Shown piece by piece: positions 8,352 through 16,960 of a stretch of DNA of 39,064 bases. Each line of letters begins with the position of its first letter. Within the stretch, counting starts at the first letter, position 1. The notes under the pieces were generated by a model that was not told the DNA's origin, did not search any database, and was given only the letters and a program-made list of their open reading frames with translations. The stretch is from the NCBI GenBank assembly GCA_018335675.1, contig JAGXRQ010000044.1, positions 1 to 39,064 on the forward strand. Reading direction: 5' to 3'. A program made the translations under genes and the position numbers. The DNA comes from Bacteroidota bacterium. GTDB taxonomy: Bacteria; Bacteroidota; Bacteroidia; Bacteroidales; UBA7960.

Positions 8352-9629
8352 ATGAAAGAAGAATTCTTATCCTATTTATGGGAATACAAACTTATTCAAA
8401 AGGAGTTATTGCATACAACACAAGGCCAGGAATTAGAAATAATTTCGCCGGGAACAAAAAACAAGAATTCAGGACCGGATTTTAGTGCAGCTAAAATAAG
8501 AATTGGGAATACAATATGGGCCGGCAATGTTGAATTACATATTAATACATCTGATTGGAAGAATCACAATCATCATAATGACCCTGCTTATTCAAATATA
8601 ATATTACATGTAGTTTTCAATAACGACATTCCAGAAACTAATGGTTCCAATTCTTTTCCACAGCCCTGCCTTGAATTAAAAAACTACTACGACAGCAGAT
8701 TATTTTCAAACTTTCAGCATCTGATAAATAGCAAAAACTGGGTGCCATGTCAGAATTTTATCGAATCAGTGAATAATGTAATTATTTCAAGTTGGCTTAA
8801 CAGAATGCTAATAGAAAGATTGGAGCGCAAATCTGAAGAAATACTGCATTTTTTGAAGTATAATAACAACAACTGGGATGAAGTATTTTATCAATTTCTT
8901 GCCAGAAACTTCGGATTTAAAATTAACAAAACACCATTTGGTTTGCTGGCTCAAAAAACTCCTCTTAACATCATCACTAAACACAACGATCAACTCATTC
9001 AAATTGAAGCTATATTATTTGGACAGTCAGGATTGCTAAATAATTCGCAAACTGACATTTACCCAAGAACGCTTATAAAGGAATATGAATTCATAAAGAA
9101 TAAATACAATCTTGCTCCTATAGATAAGAAACTTTGGAAACAATCGAAACTAAGACCTGCAAATTTTCCGTGCATAAGATTATCTCAGTTTGCAATGCTT
9201 TTATACAATAGAGGTAAACTATTCAGAGATTTAATTAACTCAGAAACAGCAGATGAAATCATAAACATATTAAAAACACATAGCTCGCCATATTGGGCAG
9301 AGCATTACAATTTCGACAAACAATCTGCTCAAAAAAACAAAACTTTGGGGCTAGACTCAATTCAAAATATAATTATTAATACTATAGTTCCTTTTATGTT
9401 TGTGTACGGCAAAGAAAGAATGGATAATAGACTTGTTGAAAAGGCGATAGAAATAATCACAAAGCTTGCGCCTGAGAAAAACCAAATAACAAACAATTGG
9501 ATAAGACTTGGCTTAGCACCAATAAACGCCGCCGACTCTCAAGCACTTATTGAACTGAAAAAAAATTATTGTGTTTCAAAGAAATGCCTACATTGCGCAA
9601 TAGGACATTGCGTTATTAAAGGCAATTAA
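8352..9629 (+). CDS. DUF2851 family protein
   Basis: A 425-residue protein starting MKEEFLSYLWEYKLIQKELL. The longer frame from 8301 is rejected because its extra 17 residues run over the likely promoter. The segments SPGTKNKNSGPDFSAAKIRI and WAGNVELHINTSDWKNHNHH are typical of the Bacteroidota DUF2851 family; the E-x-H and H-rich region recalls a nuclease-like active site, but the function is not established. The C-terminus carries a C-x4-C-x2-C-x4-C cluster (CVSKKCLHCAIGHC) that could bind zinc or an iron-sulfur cluster. No signal peptide. The stop codon abuts the stop codon of the convergent kinase gene with no gap. Confidence 0.85.
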   Translation: MKEEFLSYLWEYKLIQKELLHTTQGQELEIISPGTKNKNSGPDFSAAKIRIGNTIWAGNVELHINTSDWKNHNHHNDPAYSNIILHVVFNNDIPETNGSNSFPQPCLELKNYYDSRLFSNFQHLINSKNWVPCQNFIESVNNVIISSWLNRMLIERLERKSEEILHFLKYNNNNWDEVFYQFLARNFGFKINKTPFGLLAQKTPLNIITKHNDQLIQIEAILFGQSGLLNNSQTDIYPRTLIKEYEFIKNKYNLAPIDKKLWKQSKLRPANFPCIRLSQFAMLLYNRGKLFRDLINSETADEIINILKTHSSPYWAEHYNFDKQSAQKNKTLGLDSIQNIIINTIVPFMFVYGKERMDNRLVEKAIEIITKLAPEKNQITNNWIRLGLAPINAADSQALIELKKNYCVSKKCLHCAIGHCVIKGN

Positions 9630-11486
9630 TCATTCTTTGTCTGCAAAAGAAATCTTAAAAGTAGTCTCCCCTGGTTTAGAAACAATATCAAAAGTTCCAT
9701 TAATTTGTTCATTTACCAATACCTTAATTAATTGCAATCCAATGGTTTGCTTCGTTGAAAGCTCCTCAGTATTTTTAAAACCAGCGCCGTTGTCAGAAAT
9801 TTCAATATCATAAAAGCCATCCTGATATCTATAAATGACAGAGAGCACAGGGATGATACTTTCATCGTTATCTAATAGCTCCTTAGAAAATCCGTGTATT
9901 AAGGCATTTGATACTATTTCATTCATTACAATTCCAAGAGGAATAGCAAAGTCAATATCAAGGTAAACTTCCGAAACATTTAAATCAAGGTGTACTTTAC
10001 CCTTTCTTTTATAAAACGCCATTAAGTCATTAATTAATGTATTAATGAAAGAGGCAAAATCAACATATGAGTAACTGATTGACAAATATAAATTATCATG
10101 GACTAGAAGTATGCTTTTAACCCTATTGGATAGCTCCATAAACTTTTTGTGGGTTTTTTCGTGCAGACCTTTTTTCGTAAGTGTTTCAATTAATAAAACA
10201 ATAATCTGCATGTTGCTCTTTACCCTGTTAATAATTTCGCTAATCAGAATTTCTTTTTCAGTAATATCAGCCTTAATTTGTTCTTCAACCTGCATTCTTT
10301 CAGCAATTTTGAGCTGAAGTTGCTTATACGACTCAATCAATTCATTAGTACGTTCCTTTACCCTTACATCAAGAAGTTCTTTAATTTTATTCATTTTAAC
10401 CTCAATATCTTGCCTAAAAAGTATCTCATCTTTTAGTGCGATTGCTTCCCTATTGTCGCTTCCAAAAACTACAATACCAAGGGTGTCACCAAATGAGTCA
10501 TTAATCAATGAAAATGACAATAATAGAGGAATGGTATTTCCATTACTTCCGATAATATTAAACTCTATATTTTCAAGTGAAGCACCTTTAAGGACTTTAT
10601 TCAGGCTAATTTCAATAAATTCCCTTTCAACAAAGGTATCCGGTAAATATGTCTGAATAAGATCAAATTTATTGTGATCAAGCAACTTCAATGAATACGA
10701 ATTAATATTACTTATATAAAACTGAGGATTAATAAAAACCAAGAATTTCTGCATTTCTTTTAGAACAACTTCTGTGGCAATGTTTTTAGTATCAAAAGCA
10801 TTTTTATTTCTGGCAACCACATGTCCAGATGCAAAAATCCATGCAATAGCTGACAGATAGGACAAGTTAAAACTTACAGAATCAAGAAAATAAAAGAAAA
10901 TAACATCATAGATTATGTAAAATGCAAGAAGAAATATTAAAGAATAGCTTTGTAGTCTTTGCTGCATTCTTAAATTCTCTTCTTCTTTAGGGGCTTTATA
11001 ATAATTCAACAGAAAAATTGCTATCAAAATACTAACACCAAAAAATACAAAACAAAAGTTATTAATGTCAGTCACATTAGCTACTAGGGGAAATTGATTG
11101 AATTCATTAACAAAAGTAAATTTGGCATCTTCACTGCTAAAAGCTAATAAATACAAAACTAAAAAGCATAATAAAAAAACCAAACTCAGGGTAATGTACT
11201 TTACTTTATTAAGAAATTCATTTTCAATATATTCAAATACAATAGCTAAAATAACAAATGGAATAAAAGAATATCCAAAGGTTGAAATTTTAAAAGCTAA
11301 ATCAACATAAAATGCATCTGTGGCAACATAAGCCATAGCGTACCCCAATGACCATAATGCAAGCATAATAGCATTAAACAAGAAAATTGCATTCAGCTTC
11401 AGCTTGGGATTTTTAGCAAAAACCATTATCCCAACCTGCAGATAAACAATACATGTAATAATAGAAATAATTGCAAAAAACAGCAT
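9630..11486 (-). CDS. 7TM-type HisKA_2 histidine kinase homologue lacking the phosphoacceptor histidine
   Basis: A 618-residue membrane protein. Residues 1-~225 form about seven hydrophobic helices (HisKA-7TM-like sensor), followed by a PAS-like domain (~230-350), a coiled coil, a HisKA_2-type dimerisation region and an HATPase_c domain. The ATP-binding motifs are present: N box NEIVSNALIHGF, G1 DNGAGF and G2 TIGLQLIKVLV. The expected HHRVKNN motif instead reads INRVKSN, with Asn420 at the phosphorylatable position. The product is unlikely to autophosphorylate in the usual way. It lies 16 bp downstream of a paralogous kinase with an intact HHRVKNN, so it may act as a regulatory or heterodimer partner (inference). 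Confidence 0.8.
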   Translation of the reverse strand: MLFFAIISIITCIVYLQVGIMVFAKNPKLKLNAIFLFNAIMLALWSLGYAMAYVATDAFYVDLAFKISTFGYSFIPFVILAIVFEYIENEFLNKVKYITLSLVFLLCFLVLYLLAFSSEDAKFTFVNEFNQFPLVANVTDINNFCFVFFGVSILIAIFLLNYYKAPKEEENLRMQQRLQSYSLIFLLAFYIIYDVIFFYFLDSVSFNLSYLSAIAWIFASGHVVARNKNAFDTKNIATEVVLKEMQKFLVFINPQFYISNINSYSLKLLDHNKFDLIQTYLPDTFVEREFIEISLNKVLKGASLENIEFNIIGSNGNTIPLLLSFSLINDSFGDTLGIVVFGSDNREAIALKDEILFRQDIEVKMNKIKELLDVRVKERTNELIESYKQLQLKIAERMQVEEQIKADITEKEILISEIINRVKSNMQIIVLLIETLTKKGLHEKTHKKFMELSNRVKSILLVHDNLYLSISYSYVDFASFINTLINDLMAFYKRKGKVHLDLNVSEVYLDIDFAIPLGIVMNEIVSNALIHGFSKELLDNDESIIPVLSVIYRYQDGFYDIEISDNGAGFKNTEELSTKQTIGLQLIKVLVNEQINGTFDIVSKPGETTFKISFADKE

Positions 11487-11502
11487 AAACTATTTATTAA
11501 TA

Positions 11503-13356
11503 TTACTTTAAAAATTCTAACGTAACCTTTGTTCCATCAGCTGACAGAATATTCAAATTCCCTTTTAAGTGCTTTCTCACTATGATATCAACAAGATGTA
11601 GCCCGATTGCTTCCGGCTTATCAATATTCTTTTCCCAATTTATCCCCACCCCATTATCGCTAATTATAAGGCAATAATTGTTATCTTTTTTGAAAAATTC
11701 TATCTCTATGATATGCGGGTGGTGGAGTTTCTTTGCCAAATAACCTTTAGTTGGAAAAGCAAATTTTAGAGCATTTGTCAATAATTCGACAAACACAATT
11801 CCACATGAAATGGCCCTATCTATATCAAGATCTTCGTCAGAAATATTTAGTCTGAAAAGAATATTTTTATTCCCTTTATGTAAGGAATACAATTCTCCTG
11901 TGGTTTTTTTCAAAAATGAACCAAAGTTTATTCTAGACAATCTAGGCAATGAATAGAAAACTTCATGCACATTAGAAATACTTCTAACTTTATCTCCAAG
12001 CTCTTTTAATTTTATTGCAGATTCTTTATCAATATCCTCGTGCGTAGCCAACATATTAATCAGAGAAATAATTATCTGGATATTATTTTTAACTCTATGA
12101 TGAATTTCTTGAATTAAAGCAACCTTTTTGTTAAGATCACTTTTTATCTGCAGCTCAACTCTTTTTCTTTCAAGAATCTCATTTTTCAACTTTTCATTGG
12201 CTCGAAATATTTCCAGGGTTTTCTTTTCAACTAATGATTCAAGGTCTTTTTTAATTTTCTGCAATTCTTTTTCCCTTGAAATTCTATCAATAACTTCTTG
12301 TTTCAATGCAAGTTTTTGTCTGTAATCATTGCATATCAATACAAAACCTAAAGGGTTTCCATAATTATCTTTATTTAGTAGACAAGATAAAACAACGGGG
12401 ATTTGCTCATTTCTATTATTAATTAAATTCACATTGTAAACATTTGACAAGCCGGTCTGATAAGATTTCTTCAACATCCCACTTATAAAGTCAGATTTGT
12501 CAAACAACTTATCAAACGACAATTTCTGTAGTTCATATTTTTCTATTCCAATACTTTTTAATAAATGCCTGTTTGAAGAGACAATTTTCCCATCAATATC
12601 AAGGAACAAAATAAAATCCTTCATTTGATCAAGGATTAGAAAATCAAGTATTTCAGGACTACTTAATGTAGGTTTAAACTTCACAAGCAAGTAATAGAAC
12701 ATCCCAACAGTAAAAACTACAAATAATGGAGTTGTTGAAGCAGCAAAATCTAAATGAATAGCTGAGGCAACATAATATGTAAACATAATAATGGGTGTTA
12801 GCACCCCAACAATTAATAAAAAGCCAAATGCCAGTTTTCTCTCCCTATTTGTTTTTGCTTTTTTCTTCCATTCTTTAATAATGAAGAGAGAAAAAACACC
12901 ACAAAAAATAAAATTAATTATAGACAGTAAAAACCAGGGAGATTGATACACAGGATTTACATGCCATACACCATTAGTATAAATAAATTCTTTAACGCTA
13001 TTCAAATCTAATATTATGTACTTATACATTAAAAATACATAAACAGGGATTAGAACATATCTGATAACATTAATAAAAACAATGTTTTGAGACTTTGAGA
13101 TTCTAAAAAAGAAGAAAACTAGCAGACCAGGGATTCCTGCTCTGGCAACAGATGATATTCTATAATAAATGCTAAACTCCTCATAATCCTTTGTGATTTG
13201 CATTAAAAAAATAAATACAGCATAAATGAAAATATTGAAACAGACTAATGCAAATTCTTTGGCTGCAATAGCTCTCTTTTCAAAGAAAAAAAGATAAACT
13301 ACCGCCTGAATGAATAAGACAGAGGCAATTAATGAAAATAACGCATAGCTATTCAT
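11503..13356 (-). CDS. 7TM-type HisKA_2 sensor histidine kinase
   Basis: A 617-residue inner-membrane kinase. Residues 1-~235 hold about seven hydrophobic helices, then a PAS-like domain (~240-360), a coiled coil with ESLVEKKTLEIFRANEKL, a HisKA_2 region with the intact phosphoacceptor motif EIHHRVKNNIQIIISLINML (His420 precedes the Arg), and HATPase_c (N box VELLTNALKFAF, G1 DNGVGI, G2 AIGLHLV). Its ligand is unknown. The adjacent 618-residue gene has the same architecture and its non-His residue falls at the same number, 420, so the two are tandem duplicates. No response regulator lies next to the pair. It sits 117 bp after trxB on the same strand with no clear promoter box of its own. Confidence 0.85.
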   Translation of the reverse strand: MNSYALFSLIASVLFIQAVVYLFFFEKRAIAAKEFALVCFNIFIYAVFIFLMQITKDYEEFSIYYRISSVARAGIPGLLVFFFFRISKSQNIVFINVIRYVLIPVYVFLMYKYIILDLNSVKEFIYTNGVWHVNPVYQSPWFLLSIINFIFCGVFSLFIIKEWKKKAKTNRERKLAFGFLLIVGVLTPIIMFTYYVASAIHLDFAASTTPLFVVFTVGMFYYLLVKFKPTLSSPEILDFLILDQMKDFILFLDIDGKIVSSNRHLLKSIGIEKYELQKLSFDKLFDKSDFISGMLKKSYQTGLSNVYNVNLINNRNEQIPVVLSCLLNKDNYGNPLGFVLICNDYRQKLALKQEVIDRISREKELQKIKKDLESLVEKKTLEIFRANEKLKNEILERKRVELQIKSDLNKKVALIQEIHHRVKNNIQIIISLINMLATHEDIDKESAIKLKELGDKVRSISNVHEVFYSLPRLSRINFGSFLKKTTGELYSLHKGNKNILFRLNISDEDLDIDRAISCGIVFVELLTNALKFAFPTKGYLAKKLHHPHIIEIEFFKKDNNYCLIISDNGVGINWEKNIDKPEAIGLHLVDIIVRKHLKGNLNILSADGTKVTLEFLK

Positions 13357-13473
13357 TAAGACGGTTTTTAAAAAATTATTCTATAAAACAGTTCTAAGTA
13401 TAGCACTACACTGAATAGAGAGTGCAATAGCTAAGATACTCAATAAATCGTTATTATGAGCGTATAGAAGAAA

Positions 13474-14403
13474 CTATTCCTGATCGCTTAAAAATCTTTC
13501 AGCTTCAATTGCAGCCATGCATCCTGTTCCGGCAGCAGTAACAGCCTGTCTGAACACATGGTCTTGAACATCACCAGCGGCAAAAACTCCTTCGATATTA
13601 GTTTGGGTTGTTCCTGGTTTTGTTAATATGTATCCGTTTTCATCGAGATTTAACTGACCTTTAAATATGTCTGAATTAGGCTTGTGACCGATTGCGATAA
13701 AAACTCCCTGAACATCGATTTTGACATCTTTGTTGCCTTTTATATCATGAACAATAAACCCATCAACATTCTTATCTCCAACAATTTCTTTAGGGATATG
13801 ACTCCAAAGCACCTCAATGTTTTTTGTTTTCAAAATCCTATTTTGCATTGCTTTAGAAGCCCTAAGTTCGTCTCTACGGTGAACAAGATATACTTTTTTG
13901 CATAATTTCGACAAATAAGAAGCCTCTTCACAAGCTGTGTCTCCACCACCAACAACTGCAACATCCAGTCCTCTATAAAAGAACCCATCGCAAGTTGCAC
14001 ATGCTGAAACACCAAATCCATTAAACCTCTTCTCTGATTCTATGCCAAGCCATCTCGCAGAAGCTCCGGTAGCAATAATAAGTGTTTCTGCCAAAAAGGT
14101 CTTATCTCCGTCTATTATAACTTTGAAAGGCCTTTTGCTCAAATCAACCTCTGTTGCAATTCCCCATCTGACATCTGTGCCAAATCTTTCAGCTTGTTTT
14201 TTTAACAATTCCATCATTTCAGGCCCTGTAATTCCATCTGCAAATCCCGGGAAATTTTCTACTTCCGAAGTAATTGTAAGTTGACCGCCGGGCTGTAGTC
14301 CTTGAAAAACAACCGGTTTTAAATCGGCTCTAGCGGCATAAATAGCTGCAGTATATCCGGCAGGCCCCGATCCTAAAATCAAACATTTAATTTTTTCTTC
14401 CAT
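13474..14403 (-). CDS. trxB: Thioredoxin reductase
   Basis: A 309-residue flavoprotein that reduces thioredoxin with NADPH in the cytoplasm. FAD-binding GSGPAG is at residues 11-16, the redox-active CATC at 135-138, NADPH-binding GGGDTACEEASYL after it, and the C-terminal FAD motif AAGDVQDHVFRQAVTAAGTG closes the protein. Length and motif spacing match low-molecular-weight bacterial TrxB. Its substrate may be the thioredoxin encoded near 24.5 kb. A TAnnTTTG-type box lies 16 bp upstream of the start. Confidence 0.95.
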   Translation of the reverse strand: MEEKIKCLILGSGPAGYTAAIYAARADLKPVVFQGLQPGGQLTITSEVENFPGFADGITGPEMMELLKKQAERFGTDVRWGIATEVDLSKRPFKVIIDGDKTFLAETLIIATGASARWLGIESEKRFNGFGVSACATCDGFFYRGLDVAVVGGGDTACEEASYLSKLCKKVYLVHRRDELRASKAMQNRILKTKNIEVLWSHIPKEIVGDKNVDGFIVHDIKGNKDVKIDVQGVFIAIGHKPNSDIFKGQLNLDENGYILTKPGTTQTNIEGVFAAGDVQDHVFRQAVTAAGTGCMAAIEAERFLSDQE

Positions 14404-14418
14404 AATTTATAGTTTTTT

Positions 14419-14426
14419 CAAAAGTA
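14419..14426 (-). promoter_or_regulatory. -7 box for trxB
   Basis: Minus strand reads TACTTTTG, matching TAnnTTTG, 16 bp before the trxB start. No clear -33 box. Confidence 0.5.
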
Positions 14427-14446
14427 TATAATTATCGCGATATGTT

Positions 14447-14482
14447 AAAAAAAAACCGAATATTGAAAAGCAATATTCGGTT
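14447..14482 (-). terminator. Intrinsic terminator of the 339-residue barrel gene
   Basis: A perfect 12-bp inverted repeat (14454-14465 with 14471-14482, 5-base loop) is followed on the minus strand by an eight- to nine-base T-run. It begins 20 bp after the stop codon at 14503. Confidence 0.9.
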
Positions 14483-14502
14483 GTAATTCAATAATAAAAA
14501 CT

Positions 14503-15522
14503 TTAAAAACCCACACTTAACTTTAATGCATTAGAAAAATATTTATCATATTTAGTTGAAACATCTTGCACTCCATCAAAAAGATTGAAGAAAGTATATC
14601 TGTAACCTAATTCATACCCTAATCTTACTTTATCGTTCAGTTTAAATCCAAAACCAATACCTACTGGTATAGTTGGCTGAATCTGACTATATTCAATTTC
14701 AACACGGTATCTTCTATTAAATTCATCATAAACTCTTAAGTCGTTAAAAAACACTCCAATCCCTGTAAATAAATAAGCATCAGCAATGGTATTTTTCAAG
14801 AAAGGCGCATGTAGTTCAGTTTTTCCAAAAAACTCAAAAACATCGTTTTCAAATCTGTAACCTGAATAATTATTAGCAACAACACTTTGAACACCTTTAT
14901 AGCTTCCGTAATCCATTCCAAAGCTAGCAGCAAAATAGCTTGTAAATTTGTATTTTGTATAAATGCCAAAATTCAACCCAAGGTTACTAAACTGATAGCT
15001 AACAAAATCACCAAATGCCATTTCTTTAGAGTCTCCAATATCTGCAACAGCATGTGAAGAACCTATAGACAAACCAAGCTCCCATTTATTAGGAACATTG
15101 ACCACTCTATCTCTTCTTGATGTTGCTAGTGGTTCTTTGGGTGTATTCTGAACTCCTTGGTTTTCTGTAGATGATGGACTGCCATTTTCTGTATATCCAC
15201 CCGGAATACTACTATTGCTTTTTGCTTTAGGATTTTTGAAAGCACTTTGCTTTGTAGAAGCATGGGTTGGGGATTTAGAGTTTTGCTCAGCAACGGTCTT
15301 TTTCCTAAACAGTCTCTTAAAAAATCCGTCATTTCCATTGTTATAATTTGGATAATTACTGAATGCTAAAAACTCAGATAATTTAAGTTCACTATTCAAT
15401 GAGAAAGAAACTTCATTTTGATCGTTCACTACATTGTGAAAATTACTTTCGGCATTAACTATTCCTGAAAGCACTAAAATCAGTGAAACACTTAAAAAGC
15501 ACTTAAGATTTAATAACATCAT
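14503..15522 (-). CDS. Outer-membrane beta-barrel protein, DUF6089-like (copy 1)
   Basis: A 339-residue secreted protein. An N-terminal signal peptide (CFLSVSLILVLSGIVNAES) is followed by a low-complexity, Ser/Asn/Lys-rich linker to about residue 145 that contains a basic FKRLFRKK patch. A barrel domain then begins at NKWELGLSIGSSHAVADIGD and ends in ...LKLSVGF with the C-terminal Phe typical of outer-membrane barrels. The WELG...DIG start recalls Bacteroidota DUF6089 proteins. A second copy lies immediately upstream (15800-16642) with the same linker-plus-barrel layout. Function unknown. It has its own terminator and a likely own promoter with a ~110-nt leader. Confidence 0.7.
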   Translation of the reverse strand: MMLLNLKCFLSVSLILVLSGIVNAESNFHNVVNDQNEVSFSLNSELKLSEFLAFSNYPNYNNGNDGFFKRLFRKKTVAEQNSKSPTHASTKQSAFKNPKAKSNSSIPGGYTENGSPSSTENQGVQNTPKEPLATSRRDRVVNVPNKWELGLSIGSSHAVADIGDSKEMAFGDFVSYQFSNLGLNFGIYTKYKFTSYFAASFGMDYGSYKGVQSVVANNYSGYRFENDVFEFFGKTELHAPFLKNTIADAYLFTGIGVFFNDLRVYDEFNRRYRVEIEYSQIQPTIPVGIGFGFKLNDKVRLGYELGYRYTFFNLFDGVQDVSTKYDKYFSNALKLSVGF

Positions 15523-15593
15523 TTTTAAGATTTAGGTTTATATATATTGTTATTTGAATATCAATGAAAAACCGACAACTTATTACAGCGACA

Positions 15594-15625
15594 AGGAATG
15601 TAAAAAATACAAACACAACATTCCT
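15594..15625 (-). other. Inverted repeat in the 5' leader of the 339-residue barrel gene
   Basis: AGGAATGT (15594-15601) and ACATTCCT (15618-15625) form an 8-bp stem with a 16-base loop, extendable by GCG/CGC across a three-base bulge. It lies between the likely -7 box at 15639 and the start codon, so it would be an mRNA-leader hairpin, possibly affecting stability or translation. Confidence 0.4.
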
Positions 15626-15638
15626 CGCATAATGGCAA

Positions 15639-15646
15639 CAAATGTA
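15639..15646 (-). promoter_or_regulatory. -7 box for the 339-residue barrel gene
   Basis: Minus strand reads TACATTTG, matching TAnnTTTG, 116 bp upstream of the start codon. No clear -33 TTTG. Confidence 0.45.
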
Positions 15647-15732
15647 TAAAAAAAAATCAGTGTATAATCAGATTTTTGTTTAAAAAATATTAACAATATA
15701 AATTAACATTTATTAACGGTGGGTAAAGAAAA

Positions 15733-15777
15733 GAGGTTTAAGATTTTTAGTGGAATTTTATTATAATCTTAAACCTC
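15733..15777 (-). terminator. Terminator of the 280-residue barrel gene
   Basis: A perfect 12-bp inverted repeat (GAGGTTTAAGAT at 15733-15744, ATCTTAAACCTC at 15766-15777) with a 21-base loop, located 22 bp after the stop codon at 15800. A T-rich stretch follows on the minus strand. The long loop makes it weaker than the terminator near 14460. Confidence 0.65.
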
Positions 15778-15799
15778 AATCATTGATATTTAAAAAGAA

Positions 15800-16642
15800 T
15801 CAGAATTTCCTTTTTTTCTTTTTCATATCAAGGAAATATGTAAATTTTGCAGCAGTAAAATAATAACTATTATATCCTTCACTCCATGGTCTGGTGAATC
15901 CATTTAAGTAACTTGTAAATGTCTTTCTCCAGCCAATATCAATACCAACACGGTATTTTTTCATAAAAGTATAGTTAGCTCCCAACCCAATAGGGAAAAC
16001 AACCTGATACTTAGAAAATTCATCATACACGAAAGTGTCAGGGTTAGGCACAGTAAGTTTAGGATTGTGATAGAATCCACCTACACCTAAATAGCCATAT
16101 ATGTCTAAGGGGACGCTATAATAAATTCTTGGAGCGTAAACTTCAGTAATAAAGGCCAGTTCATAAATATTATTCTGGAATGAAAATCCTCTGTTATATC
16201 TTGAAGAATTTGGAGGAGACAAAGAGTCAGCACCATGAATGTGTCCGTAGTTAAAAGTCAAGCCTGATACGAAAGTATAATTAAATCTATACTTAGCAAA
16301 TGCGCCCAAATTAATACTTGTAGTTTCGAACTGAGTATCCATTATAAAACCTCTGGCATCTGATCTACTACCACCAATTTCAGTTAATGAATTGGATGTG
16401 CCAATATTTGGACCAAATTCCCACCCTTTTGGAGTAAGTGCTTTACTTCTTCTTGACTGCTTGATGGGTTTTCGAGACTGAGAGGGAGGACGTGAGCCAC
16501 TAAACACTCTTCTAATTATTCTTTTGTAAATTGGAGGCTTTGAATTACTTGGTGGCGCTGATGCCATAGCTATATCGGTCCCTATGCCATTATCAAAAAT
16601 GCCAACCAGAAATATGACTAAAATAATTGCTAGCTTTTTCAC
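15800..16642 (-). CDS. Outer-membrane beta-barrel protein, DUF6089-like (copy 2)
   Basis: A 280-residue secreted protein with a signal peptide (MKKLAIILVIFLVGIFDNG...), a Pro/Ser/Arg-rich basic linker (residues ~30-70, with KRIIRRVFSG and SRKPIKQSRRSK), and a barrel starting GWEFGPNIGTSNSLTEIGGS. It ends in a lysine-rich tail, MKKKKRKF. Barrel start, strand spacing and the YDEFSKYQV/YDEFNRRYRV segment align with the neighbouring 339-residue protein, so the two are diverged tandem copies. The basic linker could contact peptidoglycan or another surface polymer, but nothing in the sequence proves this. Function unknown. Confidence 0.65.
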   Translation of the reverse strand: MKKLAIILVIFLVGIFDNGIGTDIAMASAPPSNSKPPIYKRIIRRVFSGSRPPSQSRKPIKQSRRSKALTPKGWEFGPNIGTSNSLTEIGGSRSDARGFIMDTQFETTSINLGAFAKYRFNYTFVSGLTFNYGHIHGADSLSPPNSSRYNRGFSFQNNIYELAFITEVYAPRIYYSVPLDIYGYLGVGGFYHNPKLTVPNPDTFVYDEFSKYQVVFPIGLGANYTFMKKYRVGIDIGWRKTFTSYLNGFTRPWSEGYNSYYFTAAKFTYFLDMKKKKRKF

Positions 16643-16960
16643 AACAATATGTTTTTAGGTTAATAAAAAATTATTGTTTAGTGCTGTATTGAAAAAATAT
16701 TCCAACTGTTATTGTTGTAAAATAATTTGTAAATGTAATAAATTTTTGAAAATAAACTTCATCATTTTTTTTTGTACATAAACTAACAAAATCAAAAAAC
16801 AAACAATTAAAGCTTTACCACAAAAAACAAAACCATTTTATTATTACCTTTAGACTATATTTTGTATTATGAGGATAATTTTGCAAATACAAAGTATACA
16901 ATAGTAACATTTACTAAACAAATTTTATTATCTTGTGTTCAAAATTAACCTGCTTAAATA
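16643..16960. other. 318-bp divergent intergenic region
   Basis: Very AT-rich spacer between divergent genes. On the plus strand TAATTTTG (16876-16883) matches TAnnTTTG and lies 77 bp before the start at 16961, with a TTTA at 16849 as a poor -33 candidate. On the minus strand no full TAnnTTTG was found for the barrel gene. No other feature recognised. Confidence 0.4.
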
